64,000 bases of DNA from UBA4416 sp964543545 (GTDB lineage: Bacteria; Bacteroidota; Bacteroidia; B-17B0; Aurantibacillaceae). Positions within the stretch are counted from its first letter, which is position 1, and every line of letters starts with the position of its first letter. The position numbers were made by a program, and so were the translations under genes. The notes under the pieces were generated by a model. That model did not search any database. It was given only the letters and a program-made list of their open reading frames with translations, and had not been told where the DNA came from. Where the stretch lies: the NCBI GenBank assembly GCA_964543545.1, contig CAZIYT010000010.1, positions 25,349-89,348 of the forward strand, given 5' to 3'. Below, in pieces: positions 30,353-38,609 of the stretch.

Positions 30353-33352
30353 CTATTCGACGACCAGTTTTTTTGTCAGGACTTTCGTTGCGGTCTGCAA
30401 GGTAATAAAATAGATGCCTTTACTCAATCCCACTATTCCGGTATCGATGTCCAGCGTATTAATACCTGGATGCAGCACCAGTTGTTTCGCCTCAATGACT
30501 TTTCCCTGGGCATCCCTTAAGGTATAAAACAGGCTTTCATTCGTTTCACTAATGATGCTAAGTGTGGCTTTATCCGTCGTTGGGTTTGGGTACATCGTGA
30601 CCTCACGAAATATATTGTTTTCCTGGAGGCCTGTTGTGCTCAACACTAAAATGCCATCGCTCACAATGCTGTCGCTCATCAGTCCGGCGCCGTTCATGGC
30701 TTTTACCATGGTGTAATATTTCTGGCCGGCCTGCAGTGTCAGTGTCTCCACCGCGGAGAAGCTCAGGCCGTTGGCTGTCCAGGCCAGCGTATTTTGTGAT
30801 CCCGGGCTTGTGCCAATCGCATAATAATAGACCGATACACCCGAGTTGGTATCTTTGGCGGCTGTATAATTCAGGTCGAGCTGTGTATCAACATAAGTGG
30901 TATCCTTATCGTTTGCTGTGCCGTCATTCACCGCCAGGTTGGTGGTCAGCGGCTGTGTCCAGTCGATGTTGACAGACTCGGTGCTGATGGCGGAAAGATT
31001 GTCCATGTTATCTTTGGTGATGCTGCTGATCTTTCCTGCCGGCGACGAAGGCGATGTATTCTCATTCCGGAGATCCTTCGTATTGGCAGGGCCTACCAGC
31101 ACAGGCGTTGTATTGGCCCGGGAGCGGAATACTTTAAAATCATCAACAATGAATTTAGCATTGCCGCTACGGAAAGATACCGCAATGCCGGAAGCAAAAG
31201 GACTGCTATCGGTCCAGGAAGTCACAAAGGCGTTGTTGATCCAGAGTTTCAGCTCCCCGGAAATGCGGTCGAAGGAAATCTTGTAATCGTAGCTCACATT
31301 CGGCGTGATGGCAAGCGTCACCGTCTTCACCACGCTCAACACATTGGCAGCATTTTTATACAGCTCGATCGTGCCGTTATCCGGGCGCATCCAAATTAAA
31401 TAATTATTGCCGCGGTTGCTTTGCGTAGGCGCATCGCAGAAAATGTGAATGCCCGCTCTGCGCGAAGCACCGGTGCCGCTGATAGTTCCTTTGAAGCTAT
31501 AGAGGTAGCGGTTGGAGAGGCTTTGCGTGACGGCAGCATACAAATTCGTGTTGGAATTGCTTTCGTCGCTTTGCAACAAGGCACCTGCACTGATGCTCCA
31601 GGTGCCGGATGCAGCCTGGTTGGACCATTCACTGCTCAGGGAAGCGGTGTTGAAATCATCGTTCAGAAATCCCCGGTTGCCGTTGGCACGCCAGTCGCTG
31701 CCGGTATAATAGCTGGCCTGGTAAAAACTTTTTTCGATGCCGGTACCGCCCGTATTATCGGCATCCGCATAGGTCACATTAAAATCCTGGGTGATCCAGC
31801 CTGACGGCACCGTGATTTGCGTTGTAGGGCTGGTGTTGTCCTGGATGCAGTTCCAGATAGCCCTGAAACCGCTTTTCACCGTGGCTCCGTCTGATTTGAA
31901 CCTTACGGTGATTGCAGGCCCGGTGGAATTGATAATGCCGGGCATCACCGTACCGCTGAAAGCACCCAATACAGGCGCCGCGGTAGTCGTGCCATCATAC
32001 AGGTACAGCGAGTCGAAGCCTGCTTCCAGGTCCATCTGGCTAAAAGTCAGGCGTACTTTGCTCGTTCCTGTCGGGGCAATGGTATACACGTAGGATTCGT
32101 TGTCGTAGTAATTTCTGCCGGGGCCACCCATGTCGTAAATACTATCGGTGCAGGCTACCGTGGCGCAGGTGGAGAACTTAGTGCGGATAGCCTGCCAGAA
32201 ATCCTGGTAGCCGTCGTCGTAACCCAAAGCCCAGATGCCTATTCCGCCCAGGCCGCGCTGGTTCACCAGGTCAAACTTCCGGCCCATGCTGTAGGCATCG
32301 TCGATCCAGCACTGCCGGTTGGCGCCGCCGCTCACATAACTGTAGTAAGGATTGAAGCTGTTGCTTTCCCAACGCTTGTTGGCAGCAGAGTAGGTGGCAG
32401 GGTTGCTTTTTACATAGGTGAAGGTGCGGGATGAGGTGAAGTTTCCCGTCGTGGCCGAAGGCGCTGTGCTGGCGGTGGTTTCCCATTCGCGGCCATACCA
32501 GGGAAGGCCCAGGAGGAGCTTGGAAGGCGTGGCCCCCAGTTTTAAATAATAGGTAATAGATTTCGACAGCGTATAATTATAGCTTGTCTGAAAATTGTAA
32601 AGAGGAGCTTCCGGTCCCGCAGTAGTGGATCCCGAGTAATAATAATCGTAGCCCATGATGATGAAATTATCCACCACGGCGTTCAGGGCAGGCATATCGA
32701 AGCTACTGCTCCAGTCTACCGCATAGAGCGCCATCGATACTTTATAATTCGGGTTGGCCGCATGTACCTGGTTGCAGAGGTTCACCATGAAATTTTTGAA
32801 GGGCGTTTTATCGCTGCTGCCCATGCCTTCAAAGTCAATGTTAAGGCCGTTCCCGCCACGGCTGTTCAGTAAATTGATGGCATTGGTGATAAAGGTTTGT
32901 TGGGCGGTAGCGCTTGCCCAGAAGGTGGAATGGCTGGCAAAGAGCGTGGCGCAGAAATGGATGTTGACACTGTGTGTTTTGGCAGCCGTGACGGCCGCGC
33001 TGCTGGCCCAGGCAAAAGAGGTATTCGTGTTGTTGCCCGTGGTAGGGCTTACAGAATAATCGAAATAGCAGAAATCGCTGAGCATATCCCAATCATAGTT
33101 TGTATACACCGAGCCCACCCAGTAAGGATGCCAGCCGTATACTTTTTTGGTGAGCGTGCAGCTGCTGCTGGAAGCGGTTCTCAGAGCCGAAGCGGCTACC
33201 GGGATGCCCTGTTGGACCGCGTTGAGGCTATCCCACTGGCTTTCCTGCCTAAGGCCGTATTGCCGGTAATGGTTGCTCTGTTCCTGTAGGGTGGATTGCT
33301 GCGAAAAGCCGGCCAGGGAGCTTGCCAGCAGTAGGAACAGGGTGGTTTTCAT
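30353..33352 (-). CDS. Secreted GH18 chitinase, T9SS cargo
   Basis: 999-residue secreted glycoside hydrolase. Signal peptide MKTTLFLLLASSLAGFSQQ; GH18 barrel (about 65-395) with the catalytic motif NGLNIDFEGMG (Glu175 is the proposed acid/base) and the substrate-site segments GYDYYYSG and GLPWYGREWE; a CUB-like beta domain (about 400-495); a concanavalin/LamG-like carbohydrate-binding region (about 555-735, FNTASLSSEWSNQAASGTWS, YKISFDRISGELKLWINN); a fibronectin-like linker; and a C-terminal type A sorting domain (MYPNPTTDKATLSIISETNE to the end, VLTKKLVVE) for T9SS export and anchoring. Probable activity on chitin or peptidoglycan-like beta-1,4-GlcNAc polymers. Promoter TATATTTA 18 bases upstream. 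Confidence 0.9.
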   Translation of the reverse strand: MKTTLFLLLASSLAGFSQQSTLQEQSNHYRQYGLRQESQWDSLNAVQQGIPVAASALRTASSSSCTLTKKVYGWHPYWVGSVYTNYDWDMLSDFCYFDYSVSPTTGNNTNTSFAWASSAAVTAAKTHSVNIHFCATLFASHSTFWASATAQQTFITNAINLLNSRGGNGLNIDFEGMGSSDKTPFKNFMVNLCNQVHAANPNYKVSMALYAVDWSSSFDMPALNAVVDNFIIMGYDYYYSGSTTAGPEAPLYNFQTSYNYTLSKSITYYLKLGATPSKLLLGLPWYGREWETTASTAPSATTGNFTSSRTFTYVKSNPATYSAANKRWESNSFNPYYSYVSGGANRQCWIDDAYSMGRKFDLVNQRGLGGIGIWALGYDDGYQDFWQAIRTKFSTCATVACTDSIYDMGGPGRNYYDNESYVYTIAPTGTSKVRLTFSQMDLEAGFDSLYLYDGTTTAAPVLGAFSGTVMPGIINSTGPAITVRFKSDGATVKSGFRAIWNCIQDNTSPTTQITVPSGWITQDFNVTYADADNTGGTGIEKSFYQASYYTGSDWRANGNRGFLNDDFNTASLSSEWSNQAASGTWSISAGALLQSDESNSNTNLYAAVTQSLSNRYLYSFKGTISGTGASRRAGIHIFCDAPTQSNRGNNYLIWMRPDNGTIELYKNAANVLSVVKTVTLAITPNVSYDYKISFDRISGELKLWINNAFVTSWTDSSPFASGIAVSFRSGNAKFIVDDFKVFRSRANTTPVLVGPANTKDLRNENTSPSSPAGKISSITKDNMDNLSAISTESVNIDWTQPLTTNLAVNDGTANDKDTTYVDTQLDLNYTAAKDTNSGVSVYYYAIGTSPGSQNTLAWTANGLSFSAVETLTLQAGQKYYTMVKAMNGAGLMSDSIVSDGILVLSTTGLQENNIFREVTMYPNPTTDKATLSIISETNESLFYTLRDAQGKVIEAKQLVLHPGINTLDIDTGIVGLSKGIYFITLQTATKVLTKKLVVE

Positions 33353-33370
33353 ACGTCGGTTTTAGACTAG

Positions 33371-33378
33371 TAAATATA
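33371..33378 (-). promoter_or_regulatory. -7-like box TATATTTA
   Basis: Near match to TAnnTTTG on the minus strand, 18 bases before the chitinase ATG and just after the rpmH terminator, a consistent order for a separate promoter. Confidence 0.4.
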
Positions 33379-33384
33379 GCAAAA

Positions 33385-33411
33385 AAGCCGTCACGGATAC
33401 CGTAACAGCTT
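33385..33411 (-). terminator. Rho-independent terminator of rpmH
   Basis: On the minus strand AAGCTGTTACGG pairs fully (two G-U) with CCGTGACGGCTT across the loop TAT, followed by TTTT. It lies 35 bases after the rpmH stop. Confidence 0.85.
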
Positions 33412-33445
33412 TATTAAAAAAACTGACTGAAATGGGTTTCAGCTA

Positions 33446-33601
33446 TTATTTATGCGTTTTCTCGCTGGAAACCGTTAATTTTTTACGGCCTCTTGCCCTG
33501 CGTGCAGCTAACACACGACGACCGTTTGGAGATGCCATACGCTCACGGAATCCGTGTTTGTTTCTTCTTTTACGTTGGGATGGTTGGAAGGTCCGTTTCA
33601 T
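33446..33601 (-). CDS. rpmH: Ribosomal protein L34
   Basis: 51-residue L34 of the large ribosomal subunit: MKRTFQPSQRKRRNKHGFRE, then RMASPNGRRVLAARRARGRK, ending KKLTVSSEKTHK. The order MKRT(F/Y)QPS...HGFR.RM.....GR.VL..RR..GR..L is diagnostic and full length, with the slightly longer C-tail usual in Bacteroidota. It is not next to rnpA or dnaA. It has its own terminator and faces the ABC exporter divergently. Confidence 0.97.
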   Translation of the reverse strand: MKRTFQPSQRKRRNKHGFRERMASPNGRRVLAARRARGRKKLTVSSEKTHK

Positions 33602-33713
33602 GATATTAAGTATTTAATGTTAATCTCTTTTTTAATTTTGGACTGCAAAGATAGGGGAATTTTATAAAGCGGCAAATTTTTTTGTGAATTTAGTCCAAAA
33701 ATAACGCATTTTT

Positions 33714-33746
33714 TTGATTCCCTGCGCTGTTAAAACAGTACATTTG
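33714..33746 (+). promoter_or_regulatory. Promoter TTG-N22-TACATTTG
   Basis: TTG at 33714-33716 and TACATTTG at 33739-33746, 21 bases before the ATG of the ABC exporter. The spacing is slightly long for the Bacteroidota consensus, but the -7 box is exact. It decides for the ATG at 33768 over the upstream in-frame codon at 33714. Confidence 0.6.
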
Positions 33747-33767
33747 CATACTAATTTTCACGGTACC

Positions 33768-35591
33768 ATGGCAAAAGGCGTTAAGCACAAAGCGAAAGAC
33801 GATATTCCTAAAGCAAGATTATCCAAAGAGAACTTCAAAAAATCCTTCCGTTTGTTCAAATACCTTGGCAAAAGTAAGTGGATTTTTGCCGTGGGCATGG
33901 TATTTATTGGCGGCACAGCAGCCGTAGGCCTTTATTTTCCCGTTGCTGCCGGCAAAATGTTCGGCTACCTGGGGCAAACCAGCGAGGCCACCGAAAAATT
34001 CAAGGGCATGGTCTCAGGTACCGGCCTGGAGCTCTTCGTTTTATTGATTATCCAGGGCCTCGTGTCCTTTGGCAGGGTCTTTACCTTTTCCATCGTCACC
34101 GAAAATATCCTGAAAGGCCTTCGTACCGATACCTTCAATAAGCTGGTACAGATGCCGATGAGCTTTTTTTCCAAAAACCAGGTCGCTGATCTCAGCAGCC
34201 GTTTGTCTACCGATATCAACGTCATCTCAGAAGCCTTTACCGTAAACATTGCCGAGGTGATCCGCCAAAGCATTGTAGGCGTGGGAGGCTTATGCCTGCT
34301 GGTATATTTCACTTCCTGGGATGTAGCCAAATGGTTCATCGTCATCATTCCTCCCATTACCGTGGTGGCTATTCTCTATGGCCGTAAGATCCGGAAATAT
34401 TCCAAGGGCCTGCAGGATAAAATTGCCGAATCGAGTATCATTGTGTCGGAAGCGCTGACAGGCATCACAAGTGTGAAAGCCTTTACCAACGAAGGCCTGG
34501 AGATTGGAAAATACGATACGGTGACAACGGACATCCGGAAATTCGGGATCAAATACGGGGTGATGCGCGGCTCTTTTTTCGCCTTTATCATTACCTGCAT
34601 TTTTGGCTCTATCTTTTTTATCCTGTACAAAATGTTGCTGCTCATCAACACCGGTGAGCTGTCAACGGAGAACTTCGGGAAATTTATGATGCTGTCTTTG
34701 TTTGTAGCGGGCTCCCTGGGAGGCTTGCCTGAGCAGCTGGCATCTATCCAGCGTGCTTTAGGTGCTACCGACCGCGTGTTCGACATCATTGATGATAAGC
34801 ATGAAGAGATCGACCTGCACCATCAGCAGACCAGCCAGCTCGAACGTTTGAAAGGTGACATTGAATTTAAAAACATCCGCTTCACCTATCCGACGCGTCC
34901 CGATTTTACAGTCCTTCATGATATTTCCTTCCATGCCAGGCCGGGAGAAACCGTGGCCCTGGTAGGAAGCAGCGGTAGCGGAAAATCAACCTTAGCATCA
35001 TTAACACTTCGTTTCTATGAGCCCGATAGCGGTGAGTACCTGATCGACGGAAAAAAATCGTCGGACTATGAGCTTACCCAGCTGCGTGAGCAAATGGCCA
35101 TTGTGCCGCAGGACGTCTTATTATTCGGAGGAACCATCCGGGAAAATATTTTATACGGTAAGCCCAATGCTTCGGAAGAAGAGATCATCAGCGCAGCGAA
35201 ACAAGCCAATGCCTATGATTTCATCATGAGCTTCCCGGATAAATTCGAGACGCGCGTCGGTGACCGCGGTATTCAATTGTCGGGCGGGCAACGTCAGCGT
35301 GTGGCCATTGCAAGGGCCGTGCTCAAAAATCCTTCTATCTTAATCCTGGACGAAGCCACCAGCAGCCTCGACAGCGAGAGCGAGCGCCTGGTGCAGGATG
35401 CCCTGGATAAGCTCATGGTGGGCAGGACCTCTATTGTGATTGCACACCGCTTGTCAACGATCCGTAATGCCGATAAGATTGTGGTATTGCAAAAAGGAGA
35501 AGTGGTAGAAACCGGCACACACAAAGAACTCATTACCCAGGACCAGGGCTTGTACTATAAGCTCAGCAAGATCCAATACGAGTTACAGTAA
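33768..35591 (+). CDS. ABC exporter, fused membrane and ATPase domains
   Basis: 607-residue half-size type IV ABC exporter that should act as a homodimer. A basic N-tail (MAKGVKHKAKDDIPKARLSK) precedes six membrane segments (about 40-330), then the ATPase domain with Walker A VGSSGSGKST, Q-loop VPQDVLLFGG, signature LSGGQRQRVAIARA, Walker B ILILDEATSSLD and H-loop AHRLST. It falls in the MsbA/multidrug/TAP-like group; the substrate (lipid, peptide or drug) cannot be told from sequence. The secreted-protein gene follows 18 bases later. It has its own promoter. Confidence 0.93.
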   Translation: MAKGVKHKAKDDIPKARLSKENFKKSFRLFKYLGKSKWIFAVGMVFIGGTAAVGLYFPVAAGKMFGYLGQTSEATEKFKGMVSGTGLELFVLLIIQGLVSFGRVFTFSIVTENILKGLRTDTFNKLVQMPMSFFSKNQVADLSSRLSTDINVISEAFTVNIAEVIRQSIVGVGGLCLLVYFTSWDVAKWFIVIIPPITVVAILYGRKIRKYSKGLQDKIAESSIIVSEALTGITSVKAFTNEGLEIGKYDTVTTDIRKFGIKYGVMRGSFFAFIITCIFGSIFFILYKMLLLINTGELSTENFGKFMMLSLFVAGSLGGLPEQLASIQRALGATDRVFDIIDDKHEEIDLHHQQTSQLERLKGDIEFKNIRFTYPTRPDFTVLHDISFHARPGETVALVGSSGSGKSTLASLTLRFYEPDSGEYLIDGKKSSDYELTQLREQMAIVPQDVLLFGGTIRENILYGKPNASEEEIISAAKQANAYDFIMSFPDKFETRVGDRGIQLSGGQRQRVAIARAVLKNPSILILDEATSSLDSESERLVQDALDKLMVGRTSIVIAHRLSTIRNADKIVVLQKGEVVETGTHKELITQDQGLYYKLSKIQYELQ

Positions 35592-35609
35592 TTTTTGTAT
35601 CTTGGGTAG

Positions 35610-36377
35610 GTGAAATGCCTACTCCCCCTTTTAATTATTCTGTTTATTTCTTCTGCCCGGGCGCAGGAAAAGGCAGGCCCTTATGAGCTTGTAACGTGTC
35701 TCGATGTGAAAGCGGGATTCAGCGCCTATCATTACCTGGCAAAAAGCTATAATACGGCGCATGCTTCCGTTAGTCACGGCAGTACAACTTATCCTCAAAA
35801 TACAGAAGATCATAAAGGAATTTCTCCTTATATAGGAATTAACGGGGCAAGCAGGTTTAACTTAACGTTTGAATTGCTCTATGGCTTATCCTATATGTTT
35901 TACGCGAATAATGTGTATTCCAATTCCATAAGTGATTATGGTGCTCCCGGTAATATCTATTACAACCGGATCGTTTATAGTTCGGCGAGTACAATACAAA
36001 ATCACGTCTTTCGTTTTTCCTGTGCTCCTGTTGTCAGGATTTATAACACCAAGATCGAGATAGGCTTGGTGAACCTTGATTATGTTCATCTTACCCAACG
36101 GATGTTATATGGTCAGTCGGACATGTACCAGGTAATCCCAAAACATAACAGTTACCTCGACTCGGTCGTCACAGCAGCAGGTAGCAACAGCTATAATCCG
36201 GATCTTAAGTTAGTGGATAAATTGAATTTATCGTTTTCGCTTGGTATGGAGCAGGAGATTCCTATCCGGAAGTACCGTTACCTGGTGGGGATTAAAGGTG
36301 TTTATTCCCGCAGTGTGGTCATGGGGCTGGTGTATGTGGGTGTTCGCTTTTCGAAGCCGTATACCTGGAGGGATTAG
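35610..36377 (+). CDS. Secreted protein, possible outer-membrane barrel
   Basis: 255 residues beginning at GTG (35610), which gives a clear signal peptide MKCLLPLLIILFISSARAQ. The mature part alternates hydrophobic and polar residues with many Tyr (FNLTFELLYGLSYMFYANN, IEIGLVNLDYVHLTQRMLYG, YRYLVGIKGVYSRSVVMGLV), consistent with a small beta-barrel, and ends in GVRFSKPYTWRD. It starts 18 bases after the ABC exporter and is probably co-transcribed. Family not recognised. Confidence 0.7.
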   Translation: MKCLLPLLIILFISSARAQEKAGPYELVTCLDVKAGFSAYHYLAKSYNTAHASVSHGSTTYPQNTEDHKGISPYIGINGASRFNLTFELLYGLSYMFYANNVYSNSISDYGAPGNIYYNRIVYSSASTIQNHVFRFSCAPVVRIYNTKIEIGLVNLDYVHLTQRMLYGQSDMYQVIPKHNSYLDSVVTAAGSNSYNPDLKLVDKLNLSFSLGMEQEIPIRKYRYLVGIKGVYSRSVVMGLVYVGVRFSKPYTWRD

Positions 36378-36468
36378 TTTCTCATAACCAGAGCAAGCAG
36401 AGCTTAACTCATATAACTGTTTTTTTGTTTGAAAGAAATGCCTATCTTAGATAAGCTAAGACTGAAGC

Positions 36469-37146
36469 ATGACATATAGATCGACTATACATTTCCTGAT
36501 GCTGGGCCTCATCGCCACGATGGTAATTGCCGGATGTAAAAAGAAAAAAGAAGAAGAGACTTTAGTGCAATCCACAACCCAGTCTTCTACAACCGGATCA
36601 ACAACGTCATCAGGATCAACGACGTCATCCGGCCCCGCTCCATGTACGCTCTATACAACGATAAGCCCGGACCCAAGCTATTTTCCACACCGGAAAAACA
36701 ACGGCTGGAGATACTGCACCGGAAATTCCAGCGTTGTTTTCGTTGCGTATGTTGCTAAGGATACGCTCATCAATAACATGATGTGTTTCGATGTAAAGCA
36801 TGAGCCAGCTTCAAGCCAGGTTCCTGGAGGTAGATTTACCGAAAAGTGGTTTATTGATCCATCCGGTAAGTATTACCTTTTGAATGAACGGACTTCAGGC
36901 TATCAGGATACGATCCTGATGATCAAGCCTGGTGCTTTGAACGGAGATACGATCTATAAATATGCGCCGAACGCGGTGAATGTCGTTTTAATAAATGATA
37001 ATGAAACAATAGGAACACTTACCGGTTGTTATCACGTCAGGCAAATCCATTTTAATAGTGCCACAGATCGTTATTTTAAGAAAGGGATTGGAGAACTGTA
37101 CTTGTCTAATGCTCTTTTTATACTTCAAAGCGCAACTATCTACTAG
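36469..37146 (+). CDS. Hypothetical lipoprotein with Ser/Thr linker
   Basis: 225 residues. Signal peptide with lipobox VIAGC (Cys about 23), a charged KKKKEEE tract, then a low-complexity Ser/Thr/Gly linker (about 35-58) with the unit TTSSGS repeated, and a 165-residue globular domain starting at PAPCTLYTTISPDPS. The linker suggests a spacer holding the domain off the membrane. Its last bases overlap the 3' end of ybeY on the opposite strand, so the two genes converge. Function unknown. Confidence 0.75.
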   Translation: MTYRSTIHFLMLGLIATMVIAGCKKKKEEETLVQSTTQSSTTGSTTSSGSTTSSGPAPCTLYTTISPDPSYFPHRKNNGWRYCTGNSSVVFVAYVAKDTLINNMMCFDVKHEPASSQVPGGRFTEKWFIDPSGKYYLLNERTSGYQDTILMIKPGALNGDTIYKYAPNAVNVVLINDNETIGTLTGCYHVRQIHFNSATDRYFKKGIGELYLSNALFILQSATIY

Positions 37147-37568
37147 TTACTCTGATCAGGGAAAAGCTTCAACGCCCCATTCTCTTTCTTCCGCATGAGC
37201 TCTGCATCCGCTTTGGTTTTGTCCTTATAGCCGCAAAGGTGCAGGATGCCGTGGATCATCACGCGGTGCAACTCTTCTTCAAAACTTACCTTGAATTTTT
37301 TGGCATTCTCTTCCACACGGTCGATGCTGATAAAAATATCGCTGCTGATCCGGTCGCCTTCCGTATAGTCGAAGGTAATAATGTCGGTATAGGTGTTATG
37401 ATTGAGGTGCTGGATGTTTATTTCCAATAGTTCATCATCGCTACAAAAAATATAGTTGATATCGCCCAGGCGGTGCTTTTCTTTTTCGGTAACCGTTTTA
37501 ATCCATGCTTTGAGCCTGGTTTTATCTTTGAGCCGGAAGGAAATACTTTGATTCTGAAAGCTGATCAT
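37143..37568 (-). CDS. ybeY: Endoribonuclease YbeY
   Basis: 141 residues from ATG 37568 (an in-frame TTG at 37580 would overlap the preceding gene). YbeY is a zinc endoribonuclease of 16S rRNA maturation and ribosome quality control. Metal site: HGILHLCGYKD, i.e. H-x3-H-x5, with Asp where many families have the third His, a variant usual in Bacteroidota. The segment FCSDDELLEINIQHLNHNTY then TDIITFDY matches the family's D..l..lN..yr..d..TDVLSF region. It is the last gene of the DUF4175 - RsbW-like - lipoprotein - ybeY run, one base after its neighbour's stop. Confidence 0.93.
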   Translation of the reverse strand: MISFQNQSISFRLKDKTRLKAWIKTVTEKEKHRLGDINYIFCSDDELLEINIQHLNHNTYTDIITFDYTEGDRISSDIFISIDRVEENAKKFKVSFEEELHRVMIHGILHLCGYKDKTKADAELMRKKENGALKLFPDQSN

Positions 37569-37569
37569 T

Positions 37570-38199
37570 TTAATAGACAATTAACGTAAGGGAATCGGCA
37601 ATGGCATTGCAGATGCCGGCCTGCACAGACACCGCTCTGGTTGAGTAAAAATTAGTCCGGTTAATCTTGTACCAGGCACTCACCGTATTGGTCGTATTAG
37701 TGCTATTGATCTGCTTCGTGCGCGCCGTATAGGCCAGCACATTGATGCAGGTCACGTCTTTGGCACCGATAAGCGTATCATGAAAAGGCCCCAGCATCCG
37801 GAAATACTTACCCGGATTGGTAATGTCCGCAATCCATAAGGTATCTGCCGCCGTATGCGGGTTTGTAATCTTTACTTTGTAATAGATGAGAGAGTTGGAG
37901 TAGAGCGGAATGTTGCCATAATCTACGGTTTCGAGTGGCACCTCTTCCTGCAGGTTCATAAAGCGGTAGCCCGGTTTTTCCGTAGAGGAAACCAATACTT
38001 CAAAATCGCCGTTCGCATCGCTGATGGCCGATTCGTTGAAGCCATTGTTGGCGTTCATCTGTATGGCCTGTACTTCCACATTTTTGATAGGAGAATTGTC
38101 GCAGGCATTGACGAGCTTTCCCTTAATGCTATAATCAACCGCTTTGGGCTTACAGGAAAACAGGATGCATACAGAAGATAGGAAGTAAAGAAACCTCAT
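37570..38199 (-). CDS. Lipoprotein with carboxypeptidase-regulatory-like fold
   Basis: 209 residues. Signal peptide and lipobox ILFSC (Cys16). The first mature part reads YSIKGKLVNACDNSPIKNVE then AISDANGDFEVLV, the beta-sandwich pattern of carboxypeptidase-regulatory-like or TonB-plug-associated domains that bind ligands at the surface. The rest is unassigned. Its start overlaps the stop of the RsbW-like gene (TAATG), which implies translational coupling and a possible role in the same envelope-signal circuit (inference). Confidence 0.75.
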   Translation of the reverse strand: MRFLYFLSSVCILFSCKPKAVDYSIKGKLVNACDNSPIKNVEVQAIQMNANNGFNESAISDANGDFEVLVSSTEKPGYRFMNLQEEVPLETVDYGNIPLYSNSLIYYKVKITNPHTAADTLWIADITNPGKYFRMLGPFHDTLIGAKDVTCINVLAYTARTKQINSTNTTNTVSAWYKINRTNFYSTRAVSVQAGICNAIADSLTLIVY

Positions 38200-38609
38200 T
38201 AATTCACGTTAAACGTCAGCAGCACTTCCTGACCGTTGTTATGGAATTCAACTTTATCCGCCAGGTTCTTCATCAGGAAAACGCCGCGGCCGTGAGGCTT
38301 GTCAATGTTCATTGGGTCTGTGGGGTCGGGGAGGCTGTTGTAATCAAAGCCTTCACCTTCATCGGCTACCGAGAAGCAGATATTATGCTCTCCCGATTCA
38401 AAGCCTATTTTGATATGTTTTTCGGGGTCACCGTGGTTCCCGTGATAAATAGCGTTATTCACGGCTTCAGTTACCGCAATTAAAATATTACCGTAGTTAT
38501 CTTCATTCACATTGAATACATCGCACACATCTTCTACTAATCGTTCAACCAGGCGTATATTATCGAATGAGGAGGTAATGTCTAATTTTTCTCCTTTGGC
38601 AGGTATCAT
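38199..38609 (-). CDS. RsbW-like serine kinase / anti-sigma ATPase
   Basis: 136-residue GHKL ATPase of the RsbW/SpoIIAB type. N-box AVTEAVNNAIYHG, G1 DEGEGFDY, G2 GRGVFLMKNLAD. Members phosphorylate a STAS antagonist on Ser or bind a sigma factor; the SpoIIE phosphatases at 7.5-11.7 kb are the natural opposite partners. Its ATG overlaps the stop of the DUF4175 gene (ATGA) and its stop overlaps the next lipoprotein start, so it belongs to a tightly coupled operon ending in ybeY. No STAS protein or sigma factor is adjacent. Confidence 0.9.
   Translation of the reverse strand: MIPAKGEKLDITSSFDNIRLVERLVEDVCDVFNVNEDNYGNILIAVTEAVNNAIYHGNHGDPEKHIKIGFESGEHNICFSVADEGEGFDYNSLPDPTDPMNIDKPHGRGVFLMKNLADKVEFHNNGQEVLLTFNVN

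Noticed and set aside
33446..33601. Origin of replication near rpmH
   Set aside because: rpmH marks oriC in some phyla only with dnaA/rnpA beside it; neither is here and no DnaA-box cluster is visible.
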